A stretch of 64,000 bases of DNA from Amblyornis subalaris. Its lineage: Eukaryota; Chordata; Aves; Passeriformes; Ptilonorhynchidae. The stretch spans positions 8,617,634 to 8,681,633 of the forward strand of contig JACAXG010000018.1 in NCBI GenBank assembly GCA_018881555.1. Reading direction: 5' to 3'. Within the stretch, counting starts at the first letter, position 1, and each line of letters starts with the position of its first letter. A model generated the notes under the pieces. The model made no database searches and was not told where the DNA came from. It was given only the letters and a program-made list of their open reading frames with translations. The translations under genes were made by a program, and so were the position numbers. Below, one piece after another: positions 26,897 through 37,704 of this stretch.

Positions 26897-27290
26897 CATA
26901 GAATAGAATCATAGAATTGTTAAGGTTGGAAAAGACCTCTACAATCATTGAATTCAGCTACTGAGTTAGCCTAGCACTACCATGGTCATCACTAAGACAT
27001 GTCCCTAAGTGCCACATCTTTTAAATTCGACTTTTAAATACCTCCAGGGATGGTGACTCAACCACTTCCATGTGCAGCCTGTTCCAATGCTTGAAAACCC
27101 TTTGGGTGAAGAAACTTTTCCTAATATCTAATCTAAACCTACCCTGGTGCAACTTGAGGCCATTTCCTCTTGTCCTGTCACATGTTACCTGGGAGGAGAG
27201 ACTGATCCCCAGCTCACTACAACCTCCTTTCGGGGGGCTGAAGAGTTGTAGATAGCCTTGGCGAGGGTGAGAATTCAGCCCTTGCTTTCT
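26897..27290 (-). mobile_element. CR1 LINE 3' fragment, 5'-truncated
   Basis: Plus-strand sequence begins CATAGAATAGAATCATAG, the reverse complement of the CR1 3' repeat tail. It continues with TTAAGGTTGGAAAAGACCTC, then CCAGGGATGGTGACTCAACC, CCTAATATCTAATCTAAACC and TGTCCTGTCACATGTTACCT. All of these are landmarks of the CR1 subfamily that is also present at 37705-39055. The element is on the minus strand and truncated on the right, where similarity fades through the CAGCCCTTGCTTTCTTC part near 27290. It holds only the 3' non-coding part and the very end of the second reading frame, with several disruptions, and is inactive. Compared with the copy at 37705 it looks more diverged in its right third, around the run of G at 27232-27237. 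Confidence 0.9.
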
Positions 27291-29103
27291 TCAACAGTTT
27301 GAAAATTTGTGTCTAATTCCACAAATGCTCTGACTCCAAAAGCTGTACTTTCTGTATTGTTTGAGATTCTTTAAAGGGGCACTTTTTGTTTTCTGTGTAG
27401 AAAGGATGATCTCTTTCCAATGGTGCCTCAATATCAATGAGGATAAAGGGTTCATTATTGACATTCCAGTCATTGGAAACTGTTGAGAATAGGAGATAAA
27501 TAGCTGATCCTAAACTCATTGAAATAATAATAATAAGTCAATTTCTATTGATTTTTATGTGTTCTAAACAAAGCCTCAAGTGAATGAAAGATCTATTCCA
27601 TTCTATTACAGTCATACTTGGTATTGGTCACTGAAAGTACTCTTTCTGGATTAAGCTGACTTCTCGATCTCTCGGAAATGTGGATATTCTTTAGCCTGTG
27701 ACTCTGTTCTCATTTATTAATATGCATAATTTCTCCCATAAAATACTCCAACGTTATGTAGAATGTTAAATAAAAGTAATGCTATTCTGGGAGTGAAAGA
27801 AAATGGGAAGAAAAGAAAGAAGCTTAAACCTCTACCCTCTCCACCCCCAAACCTCCCTCTTCTATGCCAGAAATAGAAACCGTGATGAGAAATGATATTG
27901 TGGCTTTGAGACTCTCTTTGGGCTGCAGACAAAAAAGAACAAAGCTAACCTTGTTATATTTTTCCTTCCATAGTCTGAAGAAGGCCACATGGTTGAGATT
28001 TCACTTTTCATTACTATTTCCAGGGTATATTTTCTCATCTTCTTCATAAAAGAATGGATTTTATAGCTATGTGTTGATCCAGCAGCAGGTTTGTTTTTTA
28101 AATGAAAACGTTATCTGTTTATTATTCAGATACAATTTTAAGCAGTTTTACTCAGCATATTTGAATTCAAAATCCTATTAAAGATGCAATATTCCTCTAC
28201 TACTTTGTCCCCCACTGCGCTGACATTCAGTTTCCCCATTTTGAATAGAAATATAATATTGTATATCTGTTCAGGCTGATGTAATTTCCAGCACTGAATT
28301 ACCAATCATTGGACTGCCTGTTCACCTTCGTATCATGGAAATTTTGTATTTGCACACATTTTTCTTCACATTTACAAAATGTGTTATTGGTCTGGCTATC
28401 TTGCAATTGCTTTACAGCAGCACTTTCTTTTTAAATCTAGAAAACTTATCCCTTTGCTTCCTACCATCTGATGGAAGCAGTAAGAATTGCTGAGTTAAGA
28501 TAAACACCCTCATTTTGTGGTAGAGAGGGGAGGGGGATGAGAAGAAAAATGTTAATTTGTTTTAAAGTTAAAAGTACTGACCCATGCACTGAAGATAACC
28601 ATATCTAATTTTAAATCTTCCATATCTATTGTAATGTCTAATTGCATAGTTAAATGAGCTGTAAAAGCAGAAATGCCGCTGTAACCTCTAAACAATTTTA
28701 CACAGTTCTAGAACATTTGAGATAACAGAAGGAAGCTTAAAGAAGCTTTTCTCCTCTAGTAATGCCAGTACTTCAGAGGACAGCGCTTATTGAATAGAAG
28801 AGGCTTTCTGCTTGGGCAGCACTTTCCCGTTACTCTGGACACACTTTAGATTTAAGGAGGCAATTGAATGCATCATGTGGGCTATGAACACTCTGAAGAG
28901 GTCCTAAAACATTAGTGGATGTGTCATTCAGTGCTCAATTCTCATCTCGGATTGATGTAATGCTGGAATAACTTGATTGAATTCGGTAACTTTATTCTAA
29001 ATTAACATAATTGCTATCATAATTATTTAGCCTACAGAAGCATCTGGAGCCCCTAACTAGGTCAGGGCACAATTTTGCTAGGCTCTCTGCGTTACACACG
29101 CAC

Positions 29104-29161
29104 ATCCACAGATTAATATGTCAGACAGCTTTATCCACAGATTAATATGTCAGACAGCTTT
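29104..29161. repeat. perfect 29-bp tandem duplication
   Basis: The 29-base unit starting ATCCACAGATTAATATGTC and ending CAGACAGCTTT occurs at 29104-29132 and again, without any mismatch, at 29133-29161. Perfect identity suggests a recent event or a polymorphic tandem repeat. Confidence 0.97.
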
Positions 29162-30387
29162 ATATATAGACTGCCTCTATCTGGATACTTTGCTTGGGGC
29201 AAAATAAAACAACGGAGAGGTGAATCCACCAGGCTGAGTGGTAGCCTCTGTGAGTGGCTTCACTGAAAGTCCCATAGACTTTCAGTGCCTCTGTTCTCTT
29301 TCTACAAAATGCTGATGGTAGCGCTTCTCTTGTTTTATGAGAATAATTGCATTTAAAATGGTGAAGTGCTCAGGCATCATGGTAATGGGGAAATGCATGT
29401 GTTGTGGATAGACAAGGTAATCTGCATCCAATTGTTCATGCTTTATAGCCCTTAATGACAGATACTTCAGGGGAGTTGCTTGTATCCTGAAGATGAGATG
29501 TACAAGAATATTAGACTTTTTTGCTACTGAGGGGTAAAAAGGAAAATACAAAGTGGCTATAANATAATAACTTTTCTACAGACTGTAAAAGACTTCAAGT
29601 TTAATAACAGCAATGATTGTTTCTAAGGTTAAATGAAATCACAATACTGTCTTTACAAAGTGGGAATTACATACACCTCATATAGCACAGCTCGTATTTC
29701 CTGTAAATGTAAAGTATGACTTTTGTTTCCACTCAGAAGTTGGAGTCTAATGATGCTATAGGCAATAAAAAAACTTCTTGAAAAGAACATTATGTATTGT
29801 TCCTTAACTCTGCCCTGTTTCAATTGTCATTAATTTGTTGTGTCGAGCAAATGAAAAGTACTAGGACAGCAGCTGAGTGGCAGTTGCATCAAATTAATTT
29901 GGGATTCTGAAGTATCTTAATGTTCTTAGGGTGACTGGCTTCAGTGAAGCTAGGATATAATTTCAAGACATTGGAAGTTGACCTGATTAAACCTTCTTTT
30001 TTTTTTTCCCAAACTATCAAGAATGACAAATAGTGTCAGAGAGAACTTCCTAGGTTTCTGTGCTTTCAAGGCCTGACAATTTTTGCTAGAAAGGAAAATG
30101 ACTTATATAGACAGAAGAACCTTTTTCAGCAAGACCAGAAAGGTTTAGACCAGCTCTTCTGATAGCATATCTTAGTACTCCTCAAGCTATTGACACTTAC
30201 ATTACCAGTCACCAGAGTGACCGAATACATTGTAATCATTCTTGTGGTAGCTGCATGAAGTACAAAAGTCTTTATGTGCTTTTTAGTGATACAGAATCCA
30301 GACTTAGAACAAGTTTCTTATCAACTTTTTGTAGAAGCACTGCCCCATAAGGGATCTGAGTCCAAATGAATTTATTCCCCAAACAGA

Positions 30388-30408
30388 TCATTTACCTTTG
30401 GTAAATGA
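30388..30408. repeat. inverted repeat, 9-bp stem, 3-nt loop
   Basis: TCATTTACC, then TTT, then GGTAAATGA. The stem is perfect. No promoter or terminator context surrounds it. Confidence 0.9.
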
Positions 30409-31365
30409 GAGAATGGAATTTGTGTCCTTCCAAATCTTCTACTAGTGCCTCTTCACCGAGCAGTTTTTTTGGCTGCAGGGTCTTCAGACAGCTTAAGCTA
30501 AACTTGGGATGGCCCAGTGCTGTACTAGAAATGATGGAATCATAGGAACATGATCAACTTGGTTTTTTTTTTTAAAATTTCTGTCTTGTCCTGTGTTCAG
30601 TGGCAAAACCTGANACTGTACAGGTGAGGCCAGGATACCAAAGTCTTCTGGATGCTTGGTTTTGATTTCATTTTAACTTCCTATAAAAGACCTATTTTTC
30701 TTACATCTTTAGCAGTGCCTGATCAGTCTCCATTTTAAATGCTCCAATAGTTTCTCAGTATCATCTTAGAAAGTGTAGTTTAAAGGAAATCTTAGGATTC
30801 TCCAGCCAGGGCAGACTTCCATGGCTTATGTATTCTTGCTGCAGTGGTTGTTGTTTTTTTCTGAAGTTTTGTGTCATGACCTGGATGCCTGAGACTGGAA
30901 TTTCATAGAAAAATATGTGACTAATACTGTGCCTCAGTATTATATAATCAAAAGTAATGCCTGCTTGAAATAGTAGTGTCTTTGAGGATACTCTCTTCTG
31001 AGTAAACAAAATACTTTGGCTGTGAATTTCCAAGTATCACGAGTTTCAAGGGAAAGATTGTGAAGAATTCATTTTAGCAAGCCATATGGTAAAAGATTAA
31101 TGGATTATTTGCTTTGAGAACAGTGGAAAGAAATGTAGGACTCTGCTTTTAAATTTATCAGAAACCTAACTATATAATTAAGGTAAAGTTTGAAAGTGTT
31201 TTAACTGTGATTGTTGCTTGCCACTTGATTTCTCAAATGAGAGACACTTGCAATTGATCAACAGAAGACCAAAGCATTGGCTTAGTGTGCCATACAAAGT
31301 GAACAAAAATGTTTTTGCATTGCATTGAGATGCTTGTGTCACTGGTTTTACTTATGTCCCTGTTA

Positions 31366-31390
31366 CTAATGTACAGTTATTGTACATTAG
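31366..31390. repeat. inverted repeat, 10-bp stem, 5-nt loop
   Basis: CTAATGTACA, loop GTTAT, then TGTACATTAG. The stem is perfect over 10 bp and of mixed sequence, so it is less likely than the AT-run palindromes to be simple-sequence chance. Confidence 0.93.
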
Positions 31391-32523
31391 CCAGTGCTGG
31401 AAAAGATAAAATTAATACTATTAATTCAGCTACAAGGTTTGTGGATCTGTGAGCAATTGAGCAACATAACTAGGGGTCACTACCTGGATTAATGATGCTT
31501 CATGTCTTGGATTGATCATATCTAAATGTTAATCAATTCCAACCAAATGCCTGATGCTAGTTCATTAATTTTTTTTCAGTTTATTTGTCAGTAGTATGAA
31601 ATCAAACAAAGATATTAAGCTCCCATCTCAATTAAACTGCTGTTGCTACCATAATTAGCAGCTGCTTCTTCTTATGACGTTTAATTAGAAATATCTATAC
31701 TAGTTTTTATATAAATATGGCAATTTGTTCTTAATCAATTAAAGTAACTCTGCATTTCTTGTGTATTTTTACTAACAGATAGCATCCCAAGGCTTCAGTT
31801 ATCTTATGTGACTGGCAAGGAAACCGGGATGAAGTTTATGAAACTTAGAGGACAAAGTGATTTACCTACAGATATAGAAGAATTTTGAGACTGAACCAGA
31901 GGATGGCAATGTCAACTAAAGGTGCCATTCAGGTCAATTGAAAGATAACCTAAAATAAATTCCCACTGAAAATGCTTTCTCTGTAGTTACTAAAACAGTT
32001 TTACAGTCCAAGTACTCCTTTTGTGTGTGATGCTTATTGGACAAGGAAGATTGATTTGCCTTTGTCAATGTCTTACATTAAAATGATTTTTTTTCCTCTA
32101 ATCTCTTTTCTTACAATGAAATTTTTTATGGTCTTGGTGAAAGCATTTAACTCCTAGATGCCTCGATNATAGCTTTCCAATCATTCTTGAAGACAGAAAA
32201 TTTTAATCTGAAATATGAGAGTTTACATGGTGACCATATGCCCTGTCATTGTGGCATGAATTATATAAGCGACTTCCATACTCCTGATTATATTCCAGCT
32301 GGTGTCAATGACACACATTGTGCTCATAAAATGTATATGTAAGAATAAGACTAAAGGATATAGTAACAGGGTTGAGAGATATTTCCAGGAAAGCACTGTT
32401 TTCCCCTTTTCTCTAAGTGAGTGCAACAGCATCTCTTTTTGTTCTCTTGTGTTCACTGAATCTCTTTCCTATACAAAATGGTGTGAGCAGGGATGAGCAA
32501 CACTGTGGGATAAAGACTTTATA

Positions 32524-32580
32524 TCTGAGTCATAGAATTCAGAGATGAAGAAGACCTATTTCATGCTGTAGTTCTTCTTG
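32524..32580 (-). mobile_element. possible very old CR1/L3-type 3' end
   Basis: GAGTCATAGAATTCAGAGATG followed by AAGAAGACCTATTTCATG resembles the 3' ends of ancient amniote CR1/L3-type LINEs (pattern: tcatagaatt, a purine-rich stretch, then gacctattt-gatcat). The match is short and recalled from memory, and the downstream part is not recognisable. It could be chance. Confidence 0.3.
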
Positions 32581-33470
32581 TTCTGGATAATTTCTCTCTA
32601 AATATATTTTTCTCTCACTGCTTTCCGAGCATCTGCACCAAAATAGTAGACAAACACGTGAACTGGAGTATGATAGTTAATATTTTATCATAGAGAACTC
32701 TAGGAGCCTATGACAGCAGTATGAGAAGCTCATTTAAGAAGTCTGTGAGTGTTCTGCTGGTAGGATTGTACCCATGACACCTGCTTCTTGCATAAAGTAA
32801 GATTTTTCTTCTGATTGTTTGGATGAAGCTGCTTGCTTTTATTATCTATTTATTATTGAGATTTGACTCCTTTCAGAAGAACAGCTTCTTGTGTATAAGA
32901 GAGATTTGTGAAAGGAAAGACAGTCTATAATTTTTCTTCACTTTTCTTTAGCTTCTGTGGTTCTAATGAGTTACTAGAATGAAGTTATAATGACAGTAAC
33001 CGTACAATACGTTGGTTTTGGTTCCATTATGGAATATTCAGTTTCAGTTACCCAAAGCTGCTAGTGAAGACAATGTGCTTGTCATCAAAAACAGATTTTT
33101 GTCAGTAGCAAAAACTACAAGTTTGGCTTAGTAGTTATTGAAACCCTTCAAATTTCTTGTCCTCTAGCTTCATTGTATTGTAACTACAATTTCCACAAAT
33201 CTAATTGCAAGAAGATGGTGCCAGACAAGAGAGAACTGCACAGGCTGTGTTTCTGGAATGCAGGAAGTTGTGCTATTGTTTTTTTTTTTTTTAAGGGGAA
33301 GGGATGGGGAAGGCTGGTTTTGTGCTACTTTTTTCTTTTCATGGATAGTTCTGTCTCCACTGATTCTATCTTTTGACTTCAGCTTCTTCTACTAAAGATT
33401 GTACTACTTCTTCTCTAAAGATTTTACCCTGCCATTTGAATACCACTCTAGAGTCTTTCCCTCAGGCCCA

Positions 33471-33480
33471 CCCCCCCCCC
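33471..33480 (+). repeat. poly-C run
   Basis: Ten consecutive C preceded by CCCA and followed by AACAAAGAAAAAAAAG. It is a strand-asymmetric low-complexity patch. Confidence 0.95.
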
Positions 33481-35059
33481 AACAAAGAAAAAAAAGCAGT
33501 GTAAAAAGACTATCTCTGGATTTGGAGTTGTTGTGGTATTTTTTTTCCCCACAATGATTTTAGAAACTTTATTAAAATAATTTGTATAAGGCAAATGATA
33601 GCATTTTTTGACTCTAAGAATAATATTAAGAGTGGATTTTGCGCTTGTTATTTTAGCATTTCAACTTCTAAGGCATACTTCTCATTATCATACTAGGGCA
33701 TGTTACAGAGTTCAGTGACCAGAAGCATCAAGAAGTAATTAAAAAAAATCTCAAATGATATCTAATTAAAAACTGTTCCAGGCAGAATGAATTAAACAGC
33801 CTTAAAGATGCTTACAGCATCCATCCTCCTGATGTCTGAAGGAGCTGAGTTGCAAAGGTGAATCATATGATGGTACAAAGCCCTTGCAGTAGGTAACTTC
33901 AGAAATGGAGTGGTCAACAATAAAGTGGAATTACAGAATAATCAGGAGTGGTAAATTACATCATCAAATCTCTTGACTTGGCAAGAAATATTAAAAAAAA
34001 AGGTTTTATTTGCTACCTGATCCAGAGCCATAAGAGCAATAGATACTTCTGTGGCAGATGAGGTGGTGCAATTACAATAATCAGATCCTTGGGTGGAAGC
34101 CAGTACAACATATTAAGAAGAGGGCTAATACACAGGTATGCTGGTTTAGTTTGACATCTGATCAAGCCAGTTTGTCCTAATTGTTCCAGTCTTTCTGCTG
34201 GAATCTGTTGAACTCTCTTCCTCTTATCCTATTCCACTTCCCTCTTCTTTCTTGCTGCTTCCCCACTCTTAATGTAAGTCTCAAAAAATGTGCCTGTTAA
34301 CTACATATACGTTATGAAAGGCTACCAATCCAAATTCTCATCCATTCCTACAGCAATATTTTGTGTCTGTAAAACTCCTGAAAGTTGTAAGTGGAAACCC
34401 AATTCAGAGTCACAAAGCTAAAATCTCCAATGTAAAGCTTAGTGACAATGACAAAAAAGAATCAGTTAGCTGGGNTGGCCAAATTAATGCCCACTAAGTT
34501 AATTGTTTAAAGAAGCAGTGGCTTTGTTGTCTGCAAAGTTTGGTAAACAGTAGCTCATAATAATACCAGTGTTTATATCTGCATAAATTATGTATGTGCA
34601 AAGAAGAGTATCTGATACCATTTTCTGTTCTTCATAAAAGAATACTTAATTATTATTAAAAAAAAATCAGTAACTCACTATCCTGAGATGTATGGACAAA
34701 TTACATGTTACGGTTACTGAACACAATCCAGCTCCCTTTCTAAACACTATTAATTTGATAGTTATTATATAGATACAATGAATAAAAATTGATTAACCTC
34801 TGAATAGATAGAAAATAATAAGAAGGTATATTTTATTTACTGAATGACTCACTATCAAGAAATAATTCTACTGCTAAGTCCAAGAATGGACATCTATGAC
34901 TTGATATGCTGCAGAATATGAATTGTATTATCATTTAAAATTTTATTTTATTATTCTTTAGTGAACACTTTTAGGATGCTGCTGTTTAACGAATTGCTGT
35001 AGCAAATGCCCTGTTACTTAGACAGTATGGCTGAGAGCATTATGCAGACTTCAGGAGCC

Positions 35060-35357
35060 TGGGGACAAAAAGTAAGTCTAGCAGCAAAGCCCACTGCACT
35101 GAAGACATATAAATTAAAAAGATTAGAACTGACTGCTCTGGGCAGTGTAGAGTAATGATTTTTAGGCCAACACAAGATTCCAGATGCTCCAGGAAAATCC
35201 CATGATGAGCAATGTCAACTGATGTCAAATGCTACTGAAAGATCTAAGATAATAAATGTAGCAATGCCAGTTGGTGTTGAAAGCAGGTGGTTAGCCATGT
35301 TCCACAGGGCAACCTCTATGCTGTGAAAAGTCCTAAAATCAGAAGGAAATGTTTCTA
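35060..35357 (-). pseudogene. ancient LINE reverse-transcriptase fragment, L2 type
   Basis: Read on the minus strand from about 35354, an open frame gives the series (S)DFR-x-x-HS-x-x-VAL, a spacer of about 20 residues, then LDLSVAFD encoded at 35224-35247. In L2-clade LINEs the same order occurs: a GFRPGHSTETAL-like motif, then LLDLSAAFDTVDH, which holds palm motif A of the reverse transcriptase with its catalytic aspartate. CR1 elements instead have a DFSKAFDTV-type motif, as in the 37705 copy, which argues for L2. The frame stops at 35215-35217 and the match continues in a neighbouring frame as VDIAHHGIFLEHLESCVGL, equivalent to the VDHxILLxRLE segment, so at least one frameshift is present. 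Motifs B and C are not visible further left. It is an inactive, old relic. Limits are approximate, and family is judged from motifs, not alignment. Confidence 0.72.
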
Positions 35358-37704
35358 GGAAACCCACCACCAAAGTATTATTTTTTCTCTAAGTGCCCCT
35401 GAAATGACAAAAACTTATTTTTCTAGTATTAAAGGAGAAAGAACTGCCCTTAAATGTAGATATTAAACTTAGCACTGTATAAATATATATTAAATTATAA
35501 ACCGACACTTTACATGTAGTAAGTTTTCATGATATAAAAATCTGTCTTCCCAGTAATAATCATTATATGCCCTAGTGAAGGCATCAGGTTTGGTGATTTT
35601 TCAGAGGAAAAATTACCATTAAGGAGGTGTTATGGAATATGTGACTAAGGAGAACTGGTTGTTAAACAGGTGCAGACAGAAGCATTTAAGAACACTGAAG
35701 TTTAAATGAGAATTTTAATTATGTTTTATCCATTATATGAAGTGACACAAATATGTCTGGAGGAACTTGAGTAGATTCAGCACAGGTCTACTGTTTATTT
35801 TGATTAACAAAAAAAGGAAATGCAGACTAGATGCTAGCCCTCATTAGTAACCTTGCATAGTGAAAATCAGGCAGATAAAGATGACTCCAAAAGATTGTGC
35901 TTATCATGTATCATCAAACTACAAACAAAAAATATCTAAGCAATAATCAACCAAAAGATAAACTGTGGTATGAAGTACAATGAACCAGTGCGATAGCTAT
36001 GGGAAAAAAAGGCAGAATCTAACAGTTATAGACATAAGGCAAAATGGACTGATAGGATTTGGTTTGCTCTTGAGGAGGATATGTCAGGATTCCATTATAG
36101 TCTGGTGGTTTGTTTTTGTTTTTTTTTTTTAATTGGCAGGGGATTTGTTACTGTAGCTTTGAGGATATATGTTATGGTGAAACTATACATTAAGGAGCAG
36201 AGAATAATTTTTTTTTCTTATTCATTTTAAATGACTTACTATAGGACAACCGAACTGTGGGCATAGTGTGCAGGAATGACTGGTGCAGGCATAGGAAAAC
36301 TTGCTAGGACATGGTCAGATTTTGAAGACTGATGGTGCAGCTAACCAGTTAGACCATTGTGGCACTGCACATCTGAAGAACTGCAAAATGCAGGGCCACA
36401 TTCCATTGCCTTTAACCTTTTTCCAGAGATGCAGGCATTTTATTCTTAACACATTGCTCAGTGGGAAACTAACTGTTAATAAAAGTCTGTGGAAAAGTTT
36501 TATGACTCTTAGTCATTGGCCCTGGGTCATATCTAATGAGCATGAAAAACAGTTTCTCCTATCTCCTCTAATATTTTTCCTACATAATTCTTAAAATTCT
36601 TTTTGTATGTAGAGCAACCAGCTAATCTGAATACACTTAAAAAACCCGAAACTATTTTCAGTGAATGTAAAAAACAAAATAAAAAAATCTTTTCTCACCC
36701 AGAATCTGAATCAAGCTGTGAGTCAGTTTGCTTACCCTTCCCAGGATCTGGCTTCCTTACGAAGGTTCTGTGAACTAATCTGCTACATTTTTAGATTGGT
36801 TCTATTTTGGTTATCTCTCAAATGCCACTTTATTAGACAGTTTTGCCTAATTACTTTTCTGTAATCAGGAACTGCTGGCTAAGAAAAAAGAATTGTCATA
36901 TCCTGAGATATGGTATCCAGGGAGGTCCATATCATTCTTATAGGATTATATTAAGAGTGGATTAATTGAATGAGTCCCTATTCTTATTACAATCTCTCCT
37001 TATTAGAATGGATTAATTTATCACATTTTCTCTCCTCTTCACAGTCTTTGACATGAGAATGAATTATCACACTTTTCATTGGTGTTTTTCCAACAGGCTG
37101 ATGGTTTCCTTGCTTTTCAGCCGGTTCATAAAAGAGAGGAATGTTAGTAATTTGTTGTAATGAACTTGTATGTGTTGGAAGATGGAGGAATATGGGAGGT
37201 TCTGTTTTACAACGGACCACAGTGAGAACTCTGTGCTCCAGTAGATTCTGAGTACCTGGCAGGTTTCTGTTAGTGGGATTCAAGGAAAGATGTAGAGAGG
37301 AGTGTAATTGAACACAGCCTCTCTGTCTGTAGTCTATTTTTACTGTGGTTGACTTCTTTACAGTCATATTCTTAATTTTGGTTTAAGGAAAATAACTGAG
37401 ACAACTACTGTTGTCTGCTGACTTTTGTCTTTCAATATCTTCATACCTACAGTGGCATATTTCTTTGGATCAGTCAGCTTTCAAGTCCATGCACACTATA
37501 GCAAGTGTGCTATGCTTAGGTGGATACTCATGCAGTCATTTTTTTTAAATTGTAAAACCTAATTTTCCTTCTGAAATGAAGATGCCGTGGTGAAAGAGCA
37601 TCTTGCACATAAAGTATATTTATTCTGTGTTTTAAAGTGCCGATCAAGTATGACCTTATTAGAGCCAGCTCTGACATATTTTTAGGAAAAAACACTGAGC
37701 TTTG
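35358..37704. other. non-coding sequence, no gene seen
   Basis: AT-rich. Two somewhat long open frames (36301-36594 plus, 36987-37367 minus) show no motif, domain or splice support. More of the old LINE may continue beyond 35357, but I could not follow its frame. Confidence 0.5.

Larger units (their letters stand above)
27291..35059. other. non-coding sequence with small repeats, no gene seen
   Basis: No exon-like frame or RNA gene was recognised. It contains a perfect 29-bp tandem duplication (29104-29161), two hairpins (30388-30408 and 31366-31390), a possible very old CR1 tail (32524-32580) and a poly-C run (33471-33480), listed separately. AT-rich stretches at 28900-29060 and 31560-31760 have the look of conserved non-coding DNA, which is inference only. 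Confidence 0.5.

Noticed and set aside
36987..37367. 126-codon minus-strand open frame
   Set aside because: No recognised motif, no splice or promoter support; length is not exceptional for a 64-kb window in six frames.
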